Below are positions 8,338-16,425 of a stretch of DNA of 64,000 bases, one piece after another. The stretch is from Burkholderia dolosa (lineage in GTDB: Bacteria > Pseudomonadota > Gammaproteobacteria > Burkholderiales > Burkholderiaceae): positions 24,491-88,490 of the forward strand of contig NZ_CABVPR010000020.1 in NCBI RefSeq assembly GCF_902499135.1, read 5' to 3'. How positions within the stretch are numbered: the stretch's first letter is position 1; every line of letters starts with the position of its first letter. The notes beneath the pieces are model-generated. The model had not been told where the DNA came from, made no database searches, and saw nothing but the letters and a program-made list of their open reading frames with translations. The position numbers and the translations under genes are program-made.

Positions 8338-11331
8338 TTACTGGCACGCTTCGCACTCGTCGAAGCCCGGGTCGCCCGGACGCATCGTGCACACCGGACC
8401 GTCGGCTTCGACCGGCGCCAGCGCCGGTGCGGCATTGAGTGCGCCCGACGATGCTTCGCCGCCTGCCGCACCGAAGCCGCCCGCTGCGCCTTGCGCGCCG
8501 CCGCTGCTCGAGCCGCCGCCGGTCGGCACCGCATTCAGCGCGCCGTGTGCGACCGTCGACTTCTCGACGTGCGTCGCCGCCATCGTGCGCAGATAGTAGG
8601 TCGTCTTCAGACCGCGCAGCCAGGCGAGCTTGTAGACCTCGTCGAGCTTCTTGCCCGACGCGCCCGCCATGTAGATGTTCAGCGACTGCGCCTGGTCGAT
8701 CCACTTCTGGCGACGCGATGCCGCCTCGACTAGCCACTTCGGATCGACCTCGAACGCGGTCGCGTAGATCGCGCGCAGGTCGGCCGGGATGCGGTCGATG
8801 CGCGACAGCATGCCGTCGAAGTACTTCAGGTCGGCGACCATCACCTCGTCCCACAGGCCGCGCTCCTTCAGGTCGCGCACCAGGTACTCGTTTACCACCG
8901 TGAACTCGCCCGACAGGTTCGACTTCACGTACAGGTTCTGGAAGGTCGGCTCGATGCACGCCGACACGCCGATGATGTTCGAGATCGTCGCCGTCGGCGC
9001 GATCGCGACGCAGTTCGAGTTGCGCATCCCGTGCGTCGCGATGCGCGCACGCAGTGCCGCCCAGTCGAGCGTCTCGGACATGTCGACCTCGACGTAGCCG
9101 CCGCGCGCTTCGGCCAGCAGCTTCAGCGTGTCCTGCGGCAGGATGCCGCGATCCCACAGCGAGCCGCGGTAGCTCGAGTAGCGACCGCGCTCCTCGGCCA
9201 GCTCGGTCGACGCGTAGTACGCGTAGTAGCAGACCGCCTCCATCGAGCGATCGGCGAACTCGACCGCCGCCTCCGACGCATACGGCGTGCGCAGCAGGTG
9301 CAGGCAGTCCTGGAAGCCCATGATGCCCATGCCGACCGGACGGTGCTTCAGGTTCGAGTTACGCGCCTTCGGCACCGCGTAGTAGTTGATGTCGATCACG
9401 TTGTCGAGCATCCGCATCGCGACGCTGATCGTGCGCTTGAGCTTGTCGTGGTCGAGCGCGTAGCTGCCGTCCGGCTGCTTCACCAGGTGCGCGACGAGGT
9501 TCACCGAGCCGAGGTTGCAGACCGCGATTTCGGTGTCGCTCGTGTTCAGCGTGATTTCCGTGCACAGGTTCGACGAGTGGACGACGCCGACGTGCTGCTG
9601 CGGCGAGCGCACGTTGCACGGATCCTTGAACGTGATCCACGGGTGGCCGGTCTCGAACAGCATCCCGAGCATCTTGCGCCACAGCTGCTGCGCCGGGATC
9701 TTCTTGAACAGCTTGATCTCGCCGCGTGCGACCTTCTCTTCGTAAGCCGTGTAAGCCGCCTCGAACTCGGCGCCGAACTTGTCGTGGAGATCCGGGCAGG
9801 TCGACGGCGAGAACAGCGTCCAGTCGGCGCCTTCCATCACGCGCTTCATGAACAGATCGGGAATCCAGTTCGCCGTGTTCATGTCGTGCGTGCGGCGGCG
9901 GTCGTCGCCGGTGTTCTTGCGCAGCTCGAGGAACTCCTCGATGTCGAGGTGCCACGATTCGAGGTATGCGCACACCGCGCCCTTGCGCTTGCCGCCCTGG
10001 TTCACCGCGACGGCCGTGTCGTTGACGACCTTCAGGAACGGCACCACGCCTTGCGACTTGCCGTTCGTGCCCTTGATATGTGAGCCGAGCGCGCGCACGC
10101 GCGTCCAGTCGTTGCCGAGACCGCCGGCGAACTTCGACAGCAGCGCGTTTTCCTTCAGCGCTTCGTAGATGCCGTCGAGATCGTCCGCGACCGTCGTCAG
10201 GTAGCACGACGACAGCTGCGAGCGGTGCGTGCCCGAGTTGAACAGCGTCGGCGTCGAGCTCATGAAGTCGAAGCTCGACAGCACGTTGTAGAACTCGATC
10301 GCGCGCGCCTCGCGGTCGATCTCGTTCAGCGACAGGCCCATCGCGACGCGCATGAAGAACGCCTGCGGCATTTCGATGCGCGTGCCGTCGACGTGCAGGA
10401 AATAGCGGTCGTACAGCGTCTGCAGGCCGAGATAGCCGAACTGCAGATCGCGGTTCGCGTCGAGCGCCTCGCCGAGGCGCTTCAGGTCGAACTGCAGCAG
10501 CTTGTCGTCGAGCAGGCCGGCTTCGACGCCGCGCCTCAGGAACTGCGGGAAGTATTCGGCATAGCGGGTCGACATCTCGGACTGCACCACTTCCTCGCCG
10601 AGGATCTCGCGGCGGATCGTGTGCAGCAGGATGCGCGCCGTGACCTGGCTGTAGGCCGGGTCCTTCTCGATCATCGTGCGTGCGGCCAGGATCGCCGAGT
10701 CGTAGACCTGGCTCATCGGCACGCCGTCGTACAGGTTCTTCACCGTCTCCGCGACGATCGGCTCAGGGTTAACCGCAGCGCCGAGGCCGTCGCACGCCGA
10801 CACGATCAGCGCGCGCAGCGCATTCAGGTCGAGCGGACGCGTGACGCCGTTGTCGACGACGTTGATGCCGCTGCTCGCCTCGCCGCCCGCTGCGGCCGCT
10901 TCCTCGCCCGCGTGCTGGCGCTCGAGGTGACGCTTCTCGCGATACAGCACGTACGCACGCGCGACGTTGTGCTCGCCGCCGCGCATCAGCGCGAGCTCGA
11001 CCTGATCCTGGATGTCCTCGATATGGAACGTGCCGCCGTTCGGGCGGCTGCGCAGCAGCGCGCGCACGACGTTGCGCGTCAGCTGCTCGACCTGCTCGCG
11101 CACGCGCGCCGATGCCGCGCCCTGCCCGCCGTTGACGGCCAGGAACGCCTTGGTCACCGCGATCGCGATCTTCGAAGGCTCGAACGACACCACGCTGCCA
11201 TTGCGGCGGATCACCTTGTAGTCGGCGAACGTAGCCTGCGGCGCGAGCGCCTGCGCGCCGTGTTCGGCCCCGCCGAGAGGGCGGCTCGAAGCGCTCTCGT
11301 ACTGGGACGTCGCGTTGTCGGTGGTTTGCAT
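8338..11331 (-). CDS. nrdA: Class Ia ribonucleotide reductase, alpha (catalytic) subunit
   Basis: Converts ribonucleoside diphosphates to deoxyribonucleoside diphosphates with NrdB. The ATG at 11331 (MQTTDNATSQYES) has AGGAGC about 8 bases upstream and gives 997 residues, longer than E. coli NrdA (761) and nearer to the Pseudomonas type. Residues about 40-130 form an ATP-cone (YKVIRRNGSVVSFEPSKI), and a second cone-like segment follows (VVDNGVTRPLDLNALRALIV). The catalytic barrel includes SSCYLTTV, the radical-site segment NLCTEITLNTSDTEIAVCNLGSVNL and PTATISNIIGVSACIEP. A glycine/alanine-rich linker leads to the C-terminal redox tail ending CEACQ. A promoter with NrdR boxes lies upstream. 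Confidence 0.96.
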   Translation of the reverse strand: MQTTDNATSQYESASSRPLGGAEHGAQALAPQATFADYKVIRRNGSVVSFEPSKIAIAVTKAFLAVNGGQGAASARVREQVEQLTRNVVRALLRSRPNGGTFHIEDIQDQVELALMRGGEHNVARAYVLYREKRHLERQHAGEEAAAAGGEASSGINVVDNGVTRPLDLNALRALIVSACDGLGAAVNPEPIVAETVKNLYDGVPMSQVYDSAILAARTMIEKDPAYSQVTARILLHTIRREILGEEVVQSEMSTRYAEYFPQFLRRGVEAGLLDDKLLQFDLKRLGEALDANRDLQFGYLGLQTLYDRYFLHVDGTRIEMPQAFFMRVAMGLSLNEIDREARAIEFYNVLSSFDFMSSTPTLFNSGTHRSQLSSCYLTTVADDLDGIYEALKENALLSKFAGGLGNDWTRVRALGSHIKGTNGKSQGVVPFLKVVNDTAVAVNQGGKRKGAVCAYLESWHLDIEEFLELRKNTGDDRRRTHDMNTANWIPDLFMKRVMEGADWTLFSPSTCPDLHDKFGAEFEAAYTAYEEKVARGEIKLFKKIPAQQLWRKMLGMLFETGHPWITFKDPCNVRSPQQHVGVVHSSNLCTEITLNTSDTEIAVCNLGSVNLVAHLVKQPDGSYALDHDKLKRTISVAMRMLDNVIDINYYAVPKARNSNLKHRPVGMGIMGFQDCLHLLRTPYASEAAVEFADRSMEAVCYYAYYASTELAEERGRYSSYRGSLWDRGILPQDTLKLLAEARGGYVEVDMSETLDWAALRARIATHGMRNSNCVAIAPTATISNIIGVSACIEPTFQNLYVKSNLSGEFTVVNEYLVRDLKERGLWDEVMVADLKYFDGMLSRIDRIPADLRAIYATAFEVDPKWLVEAASRRQKWIDQAQSLNIYMAGASGKKLDEVYKLAWLRGLKTTYYLRTMAATHVEKSTVAHGALNAVPTGGGSSSGGAQGAAGGFGAAGGEASSGALNAAPALAPVEADGPVCTMRPGDPGFDECEACQ

Positions 11332-11654
11332 GTGCAAAGCTCCTGGTGTTGGATGGTGCGGAGAGAACCGCGGATTAAAACGAACGCTGCGCAACGCGGT
11401 GCGCGAGCGGTAAGACGCGAGCGATGCGTCGGGGAAGCCGGTTCGGTCGATGCGCGACAACCGATCCGGTCGTGTGCTTCGTCATGTCTGCCCCTGCCCC
11501 GTCGAAGATCGCTGCGCTGGATTTGCGACGCCCGGACCGCCCCCGGCCTGACGCGCCGCTCTGAGAACCCCGTGCGCCGGCGTTGCCCGCCGGCCGGTGC
11601 CGCTGGGGTTTTCCCTGCGACACACACTATATCTAGTGCAGAACTGCTCAGCTG
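11332..11654 (-). other. Long structured 5' leader of nrdA
   Basis: If transcription starts about 7 bases after the TATACT box, the nrdA mRNA has a leader of roughly 320 nt. At its 5' end (11566-11610) the RNA can form a two-level hairpin: an outer AACCCC/GGGGTT stem and an inner 7-bp GCCGGCG/CGCCGGC stem. A short in-frame extension of nrdA is open through part of the leader but has no ribosome binding site I can support. No known riboswitch core was recognised by eye. Confidence 0.45.
11625..11638. promoter_or_regulatory. NrdR box 1 (proximal)
   Basis: CACTATATCTAGTG is a near-palindrome that fits the NrdR box pattern CACwATATATwGTG with one mismatch. Its centre is 31 bp from box 2, three helical turns, which is the usual spacing for cooperative NrdR binding. 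It would cover the start of the nrdA transcript. Confidence 0.8.
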
Positions 11655-11655
11655 G

Positions 11656-11669
11656 CACCAAGTATAGTG
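11656..11669. promoter_or_regulatory. NrdR box 2 (distal), overlapping the nrdA -10
   Basis: CACCAAGTATAGTG keeps both CAC and GTG arms of the NrdR box and is weaker in the centre. It overlaps the TATACT -10 hexamer of nrdA, so binding would block RNA polymerase. Confidence 0.75.
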
Positions 11670-11689
11670 GACATTCGGACGACGTCCAA
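11661..11689 (-). promoter_or_regulatory. nrdA promoter
   Basis: On the - strand, TATACT (11661-11666, 5 of 6 to consensus) lies 17 bp downstream of TTGGAC (11684-11689, a weak -35). Its position over the NrdR boxes supports it as the regulated promoter of nrdA and possibly nrdB. Confidence 0.7.
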
Positions 11690-11798
11690 ACGCTTAATTT
11701 GCGCGCGAGGGCTTGACATCGCACTCGCGCCGCGAATGTCCCGACGCGACAAGGCGTCGGTCCGCGAAAAAAATTTCGCGGCTCAAAAAAACCTGCGC

Positions 11799-12389
11799 TC
11801 AGTGCTGACGGAAAGGAAAGTATTCGGCGGAAAAGCCGGCTTCGTACGCGAAGCGTGGCCAATCGAAATGCGGGCCCGGGTCGGTCTTGCGGCCCGGCGC
11901 GACGTCCGAGTGCCCGGCGAGCGCGTCGATCGGATAGCGCGCGGCGAGCGTGCGCGCGAGTGCGGCGAGCGTCGTGTACTGCGCGTCGTCGAACGGCACG
12001 TCGTCCGCGCCTTCGAGCTCGATGCCGATCGAGAAATCGTTGCAGCGCGGCCGGCCGAAGAACTCGGACGAGCCCGCATGCCACGCGCGCTGGTCGCACG
12101 ACACGAACTGCACGAGTTCGCCGTCGCGGCGGATCAGGAAGTGTGCGGATACGCGCACGCCGCGCAGGTGGGTCTGGTAATACGGGTGTGCATCGCAGTC
12201 GAGGCGATTGAGGAACAGCGCTTCGATCGCGTCGCCGCCGAACTCGCCGGGCGGCAGGCTGATGTTGTGGACGATCACGAGCGTCGGCACCGCGCCCGCG
12301 GGCCGCGCCTCGAAGTTCGGCGACGGCGCGTGGCGCGCTTCGCTCACCCAGCCGCGCGCGTCGACCGACAGCAGCCGTGCGTCGCTCAT
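11799..12389 (-). CDS. ampD: 1,6-anhydro-N-acetylmuramyl-L-alanine amidase AmpD
   Basis: Cytoplasmic zinc amidase that cleaves the peptide from anhydro-muropeptides during cell wall recycling; its loss is known to derepress AmpC-type beta-lactamases in several Gram-negatives. The 196-residue protein starts MSDARLLSVDARGWV. Zinc ligands are visible: the histidine of LVIVHNISLPP, and the histidine and aspartate of AGHSDVAPGRKTDPGPHFDW. The amidase_2 fold segments AWHAGSS and NDFSIGIELEG are present. Its ATG overlaps the stop codon of the preceding PP0621-type gene (ATGA), which implies translational coupling. I prefer this start over longer upstream frames because homologues begin here. Confidence 0.95.
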   Translation of the reverse strand: MSDARLLSVDARGWVSEARHAPSPNFEARPAGAVPTLVIVHNISLPPGEFGGDAIEALFLNRLDCDAHPYYQTHLRGVRVSAHFLIRRDGELVQFVSCDQRAWHAGSSEFFGRPRCNDFSIGIELEGADDVPFDDAQYTTLAALARTLAARYPIDALAGHSDVAPGRKTDPGPHFDWPRFAYEAGFSAEYFPFRQH

Positions 12390-12700
12390 CGTGCGTCGTC
12401 GCCGCCCGCACGCGCCGCATGGCGCTGCGCATGCTCGGTGCTGCAGAAGTAGTCGCCGCCCGCGACGACGGCATCGCCCTTCGGCGCGTGCACGCCGCAC
12501 TCGGCGCAGCGCACCATCGGCTCCGGCAGCGAGCGGGCGCCGCCGTTCGTGCGCGCGGACCCGGCGCCGTATCCGGGCGAGCCGCCTTCGCCCGCGCCGC
12601 GGCCAGTGCGCGCCTGCGCGTGCTCCTGTGCGTGGCGCAGCTTGCGCGCGATCCACGAGCCCGCGAAAAAGAGAAGAATCAGGAGAAGAATCTGTCGCAT
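12386..12700 (-). CDS. Small PP0621-type protein with TM segment and zinc-finger-like C-terminus
   Basis: A 104-residue protein starting MRQILLLILLFFAGSWIARK, a single N-terminal membrane helix. A glycine-rich middle leads to a cysteine motif, MVRCAECGVHAPKGDAV followed by YFCSTEHAQRH, resembling a small zinc-binding treble clef. Its arrangement just before ampD with an ATGA overlap is common in betaproteobacteria (the PP0621 family). Function unknown; it is probably a small membrane-tethered metal-binding protein. The longer upstream frame begins inside the neighbouring gene's end and is not supported. Confidence 0.82.
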   Translation of the reverse strand: MRQILLLILLFFAGSWIARKLRHAQEHAQARTGRGAGEGGSPGYGAGSARTNGGARSLPEPMVRCAECGVHAPKGDAVVAGGDYFCSTEHAQRHAARAGGDDAR

Positions 12701-12713
12701 CGGCAACCTGCGT

Positions 12714-13607
12714 TCAAACCACGGAACGGTGCAGCAGCACCTCGAAAACGAATCGGCTGCCGACATACGCGAGCAACAGCGCGGCAAACGATACGAGCAC
12801 CCAGCGCGCCGCGCCGCGGCCCCGCCAGCCGGACGTCTTGCGGGCCACCAGCAGCCCGCCGAACATCAGCCACGACAGGATCGCGAATACCGTCTTGTGG
12901 TCGAGCCGCAGTGCGCGTGCATCGACCTGCTCGCTGAACAGGATGCCCGATGCCAGCGTCAGCGTCAGCAGCACGAAGCCGGCGCCGATCAGGCGGAACA
13001 GCAGCTTCTCGAGCGTGAGCAGCGGCGGCAGCGTTTCGAGCCAGCTCGCGATCCATCCGGTCGAGCCGTCGCGCCCGCCGCTGCGCAGCGACTGCAGCCG
13101 CCGCTCGACCATCAGCATCAGGATTGCGTGCAGCGCCGCGATCGCGAACAGCCCGTACGCGATGTTTGCGATCAGGAAGTGCAGCTTGAACAGCGGCGCT
13201 GCGGCATACGGCAGCACCCTTACGCCGCCGAACGCGAGCGGCAGCAGCGACGCGCCGCACGCGAGCGGCAGCACGAGCAGGCGCAGGCTGTCGAGCGGGA
13301 AGAAGAAGCTCTCGATCCAGTAGATGCCGGCGCCGAGCCAGAACATCGCGGACAGCGCGAACGCGAAACCGAAGATCATCGCGTCGTGCGGAAAGATCGT
13401 CATGTGCAGCAGCACGCCGTGCGCGACGAGCGCGGCGAACAGCAACGCGCGGCCGGCCCCGCTCATCCCGGACGCGGCGGACGCCGGAACCGGCACGGCC
13501 GGCACGCTCGCGACGAGCGGCGCCGCGCCCTGGCGGTGCGCGCGCCAGCCCGCGACGGCGAGGCCGCCGTACAGGAATGCGGTGAGGGCATACAGTACAA
13601 TATCCAT
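12714..13607 (-). CDS. CcsA/HemX-like (YpjD-type) inner-membrane protein
   Basis: A 297-residue polytopic protein with about eight hydrophobic helices. It matches the cytochrome c assembly CcsA/HemX-like family that is often encoded beside ffh (YpjD in E. coli). Helices are visible at the N-terminus (DIVLYALTAFLYGGLAVAG), mid-protein (IYWIESFFFPLDSLRLLVLP) and C-terminus (TVFAILSWLMFGGLLVARK). I do not see the tryptophan-rich WWD haem-handling motif of true CcsA, so a direct role in cytochrome c maturation is not shown. It is divergent from ffh and 13 bp upstream of the PP0621-type gene. Confidence 0.85.
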   Translation of the reverse strand: MDIVLYALTAFLYGGLAVAGWRAHRQGAAPLVASVPAVPVPASAASGMSGAGRALLFAALVAHGVLLHMTIFPHDAMIFGFAFALSAMFWLGAGIYWIESFFFPLDSLRLLVLPLACGASLLPLAFGGVRVLPYAAAPLFKLHFLIANIAYGLFAIAALHAILMLMVERRLQSLRSGGRDGSTGWIASWLETLPPLLTLEKLLFRLIGAGFVLLTLTLASGILFSEQVDARALRLDHKTVFAILSWLMFGGLLVARKTSGWRGRGAARWVLVSFAALLLAYVGSRFVFEVLLHRSVV

Positions 13608-13696
13608 GTTCGAAGTTTACACTAGGCCCCTGCGCCGCGACGGTCCGCTTTGTTCGGTCCCGCCGCGCCTTCGGGCCCCACTGTCCACCGCTCCCC

Positions 13697-15064
13697 ATGC
13701 TCGACAATCTCACTCAACGGATGGCGCGCGTCGTCAAGACGCTGCGCGGCGAGGCCCGCCTTACCGAAGCGAACACGCAGGAGATGCTGCGCGAGGTGCG
13801 TCTCGCGCTGCTGGAAGCCGACGTCGCGCTGCCCGTCGTGCGCGAATTCATCGCGAAGGTGAAGGAAAAGGCGCTCGGCGAGGAGGTGATCAGCAGCCTG
13901 TCGCCGGGTCAGGCGCTCGTCGGCGTGGTCCAGAAGGAACTGACCGCCGTGATCGGCGGCGACTACGAAGGCAAGGCGGCCGAGTTGAACCTCGCGGTCA
14001 CGCCGCCGGCCGTGATCCTGATGGCCGGCCTGCAGGGCGCGGGCAAGACCACGACCGTCGGCAAGCTCGCGAAGCTGCTGCGCGAGAAATACAAGAAGAA
14101 GGTGCTGACCGTGTCGTGCGACGTGTATCGCCCGGCCGCGATCATGCAGCTCAAAACGGTGAGCGAACAGGTCGGCGCGGACTTCTTCCCGTCGACGCCG
14201 GACCAGAAGCCGGTCGACATCGCGGTGGCCGCGGTCGACTGGGCGAAGCGCCACTACCATGACGTGCTGATCGTCGATACGGCCGGCCGCCTCGGCATCG
14301 ACGAAGCGATGATGCAGGAAATCGCCGCGCTGCACGGCACGCTGAAGCCGGCCGAAACGCTGTTCGTCGTCGACGCGATGCTCGGGCAGGACGCGGTCAA
14401 CACGGCGAAGGCGTTCAACGACGCACTGCCGCTCACCGGCGTCGTGCTGACCAAGCTCGACGGCGATTCGCGCGGCGGCGCCGCGCTGTCCGTGCGTCAC
14501 ATCACCGGCAAGCCGATCAAGTTCGTCGGCGTCGCCGAGAAGCTCGACGGCCTCGAGGTGTTCCATCCGGACCGGATGGCGAACCGGATTCTCGGGATGG
14601 GCGACATCCTCGCGCTCGTCGAGGAAGCGCAGCGCGGCGTCGACGTGCAGGCCGCGCAGAAGCTCGCCGACAAGGTCAAGAAAGGCGGCGACTTCGACCT
14701 GAACGATTTCCGCGCGCAGATCTCGCAGATGAAGAACATGGGCGGCCTGTCGTCGCTGATGGACAAGCTGCCCGCGCAGTTCCAGCAGGCGGCCGCCGGC
14801 GCCGACATGAGCCAGGCGGAAAAGCAGATCCGCCGGATGGAAGGGATCATCAGCTCGATGACGCCCGCCGAACGCGCGAAGCCCGAGATCATCAAGGCGA
14901 CCCGCAAGCGCCGCATCGCGGCCGGCGCCGGCGTGCCGGTGCAGGAAGTGAACCGGATGCTGAACCAGTACGACCAGATGCGCACGATGATGAAGAAGCT
15001 GAAGGGCGGCAACATGCAGAAAATGATGCGCGGCCTGAAGGGCATGATGCCCGGCCTGCGCTGA
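13697..15064 (+). CDS. ffh: Signal recognition particle protein Ffh
   Basis: GTPase that with 4.5S RNA delivers nascent membrane proteins to FtsY. The 455-residue protein has the NG domain with P-loop GLQGAGKTTTVGK near residue 111, DTAGRL near 194 and the TKLDGDSRGGAAL guanine/closing loop. A methionine-rich M domain follows (RRMEGIISSMTPAERAKPEI, RKRRIAAGAGV, MKKLKGGNMQKMMR) that binds 4.5S RNA and signal peptides. The start MLDNLTQRMARVVK is the family start. It is divergent from the CcsA-like gene. Confidence 0.97.
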   Translation: MLDNLTQRMARVVKTLRGEARLTEANTQEMLREVRLALLEADVALPVVREFIAKVKEKALGEEVISSLSPGQALVGVVQKELTAVIGGDYEGKAAELNLAVTPPAVILMAGLQGAGKTTTVGKLAKLLREKYKKKVLTVSCDVYRPAAIMQLKTVSEQVGADFFPSTPDQKPVDIAVAAVDWAKRHYHDVLIVDTAGRLGIDEAMMQEIAALHGTLKPAETLFVVDAMLGQDAVNTAKAFNDALPLTGVVLTKLDGDSRGGAALSVRHITGKPIKFVGVAEKLDGLEVFHPDRMANRILGMGDILALVEEAQRGVDVQAAQKLADKVKKGGDFDLNDFRAQISQMKNMGGLSSLMDKLPAQFQQAAAGADMSQAEKQIRRMEGIISSMTPAERAKPEIIKATRKRRIAAGAGVPVQEVNRMLNQYDQMRTMMKKLKGGNMQKMMRGLKGMMPGLR

Positions 15065-15157
15065 TCGCGCCGTCGGCCGGCGCGCGGGTTTTCGCCGTAG
15101 CGCGCACCGGCCGTTCTGCTTCATTCTTGTTTGTATACCGACTGCACGCCACGACAC

Positions 15158-15709
15158 ATGAACCGCGAAGAAGCCCTCCACATTTTCGACCACTCCGAAG
15201 AGATCGTTTCGGCCGACGCCGTCAATGCGTCGATCGCGCGGATGGCCGACGCGATCCGCGCCGACATCGGCGATGCGTTCCCGCTCGTGCTCTCGGTGAT
15301 GGGCGGCGCCGCGGTGTTTACCGGGATGCTGCTGCCGCATCTCGACTTCCCGCTGGAGTTCGACTACATCCACCTGACGCGGTACCGCAACACGACGCAG
15401 GGCAGCCCGGAAATGCACTGGCGCGTCGCACCGCGCGAATCGGTGAAGGACCGGATCGTGCTCGTGCTCGACGACATCCTCGACGAAGGCGAAACGATGG
15501 CCGCGATCCGCGACCGCATCCTCGACATGGGCGCGAAGCGGTTCATGTCGGCCGTGCTGTGCGAGAAGACGCTCGCGAAACCGAAACCGCTGCATCCCGA
15601 CTACTGCGGTTTCTCGGTGCCGGACCGTTACGTGTTCGGCTGCGGCATGGACGCGAAAGGCTACTGGCGCAACCTGCCGACGATCCGCGCGCTCACCGCG
15701 GACGTCTGA
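15158..15709 (+). CDS. hpt: Hypoxanthine-guanine phosphoribosyltransferase
   Basis: Purine salvage enzyme that joins hypoxanthine or guanine to PRPP. The 183-residue protein starts at ATG 15158 (MNREEALHIFDHSEEI). The PRPP-binding motif VLVLDDILDEGETM is near residue 107, and an N-terminal MGGAAVFTGMLLPHL segment matches the family. The annotated homologues in Burkholderia carry the same name; substrate preference between hypoxanthine and guanine is not shown by sequence alone. A strong terminator follows at 15739-15773. Confidence 0.9.
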   Translation: MNREEALHIFDHSEEIVSADAVNASIARMADAIRADIGDAFPLVLSVMGGAAVFTGMLLPHLDFPLEFDYIHLTRYRNTTQGSPEMHWRVAPRESVKDRIVLVLDDILDEGETMAAIRDRILDMGAKRFMSAVLCEKTLAKPKPLHPDYCGFSVPDRYVFGCGMDAKGYWRNLPTIRALTADV

Positions 15710-15738
15710 CGCCGCTCGCTGCACTATATAAATAGAAA

Positions 15739-15773
15739 GCGGCGCGCCGGGAACCCGGCGCGCCGCTTTTTTT
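15739..15773 (+). terminator. Intrinsic terminator after hpt
   Basis: Perfect 13-bp stem GCGGCGCGCCGGG / CCCGGCGCGCCGC with a 2-nt AA spacer in the loop, followed by seven T on the + strand. It ends the hpt transcript just before the converging marC gene. Confidence 0.93.
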
Positions 15774-15801
15774 CGTTCGCCGCATGCGCGACGAGCGCCC
15801 G

Positions 15802-16404
15802 CTACAGCTGGTGCACGAACGCGCGGATCCCGGCCAGCAGCATCTCGACCGAGATCGCGACGAGCACAAGCCCCATCAGCCGCTCGAACGCCGCGACCGT
15901 GCGCTCGCCCAACCAATGCTGGATCCGCTCGGCCAGTACCAGCGTGACCGCGCAGACGATCATCGTTACCGTCAGCGCGCCGACCCACTCGAACATCTTG
16001 CCTGGCGCCTGCGACGTCAGCAGCATCACCGTCGCGAGCGCGGACGGCCCCGCGAGCGCCGGAATCGCGAGCGGCACGATGAACGGCTCGCCGCCCGCGC
16101 GCGGATCGCTGCCGAGCGCGCCGTCCGGATGCGGGAAAATCATCCGCAGCGCGATCAGGAACAGCACGATCCCGCCGCCGAGCCGCAGCGACAGATCGGT
16201 CAGGCTCATCATCCGCAGGAAGCGGTCGCCGACGACCATGAAGAACAGCAGGATCACGAACGCGATCCCGACTTCGCGCAGGATCAGCTTCACGCGCCGC
16301 TCGCGCGGCACGTCGCGCATCGCCGTGATGAACAGCGGAATGTTGCCGAGCGGATCCGTGATCAGCACGAGCAGCACGGTGGCCGACAGGAACGTGTATT
16401 CCAC
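15802..16404 (-). CDS. MarC family integral membrane protein
   Basis: A 200-residue protein with about six hydrophobic helices. The two MarC-family repeats are visible: LLVLITDPLGNIPLFI at the N-terminus and LAIPALAGPSALATVML in the middle. MarC proteins (also called NAAT family) were once linked to multiple antibiotic resistance, but their transport substrate remains unclear. It lies 21 bp downstream of proS on the same strand, so it may be cotranscribed. Confidence 0.9.
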   Translation of the reverse strand: MEYTFLSATVLLVLITDPLGNIPLFITAMRDVPRERRVKLILREVGIAFVILLFFMVVGDRFLRMMSLTDLSLRLGGGIVLFLIALRMIFPHPDGALGSDPRAGGEPFIVPLAIPALAGPSALATVMLLTSQAPGKMFEWVGALTVTMIVCAVTLVLAERIQHWLGERTVAAFERLMGLVLVAISVEMLLAGIRAFVHQL

Positions 16405-16425
16405 CGTGCCTCCCTGTCGACGCGC

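Noticed and set aside
9031-10083. A 350-codon + strand open frame antisense to nrdA
   Set aside because: Shadow of nrdA; composition is typical of the reverse complement of GC-rich codons and no motif is visible.
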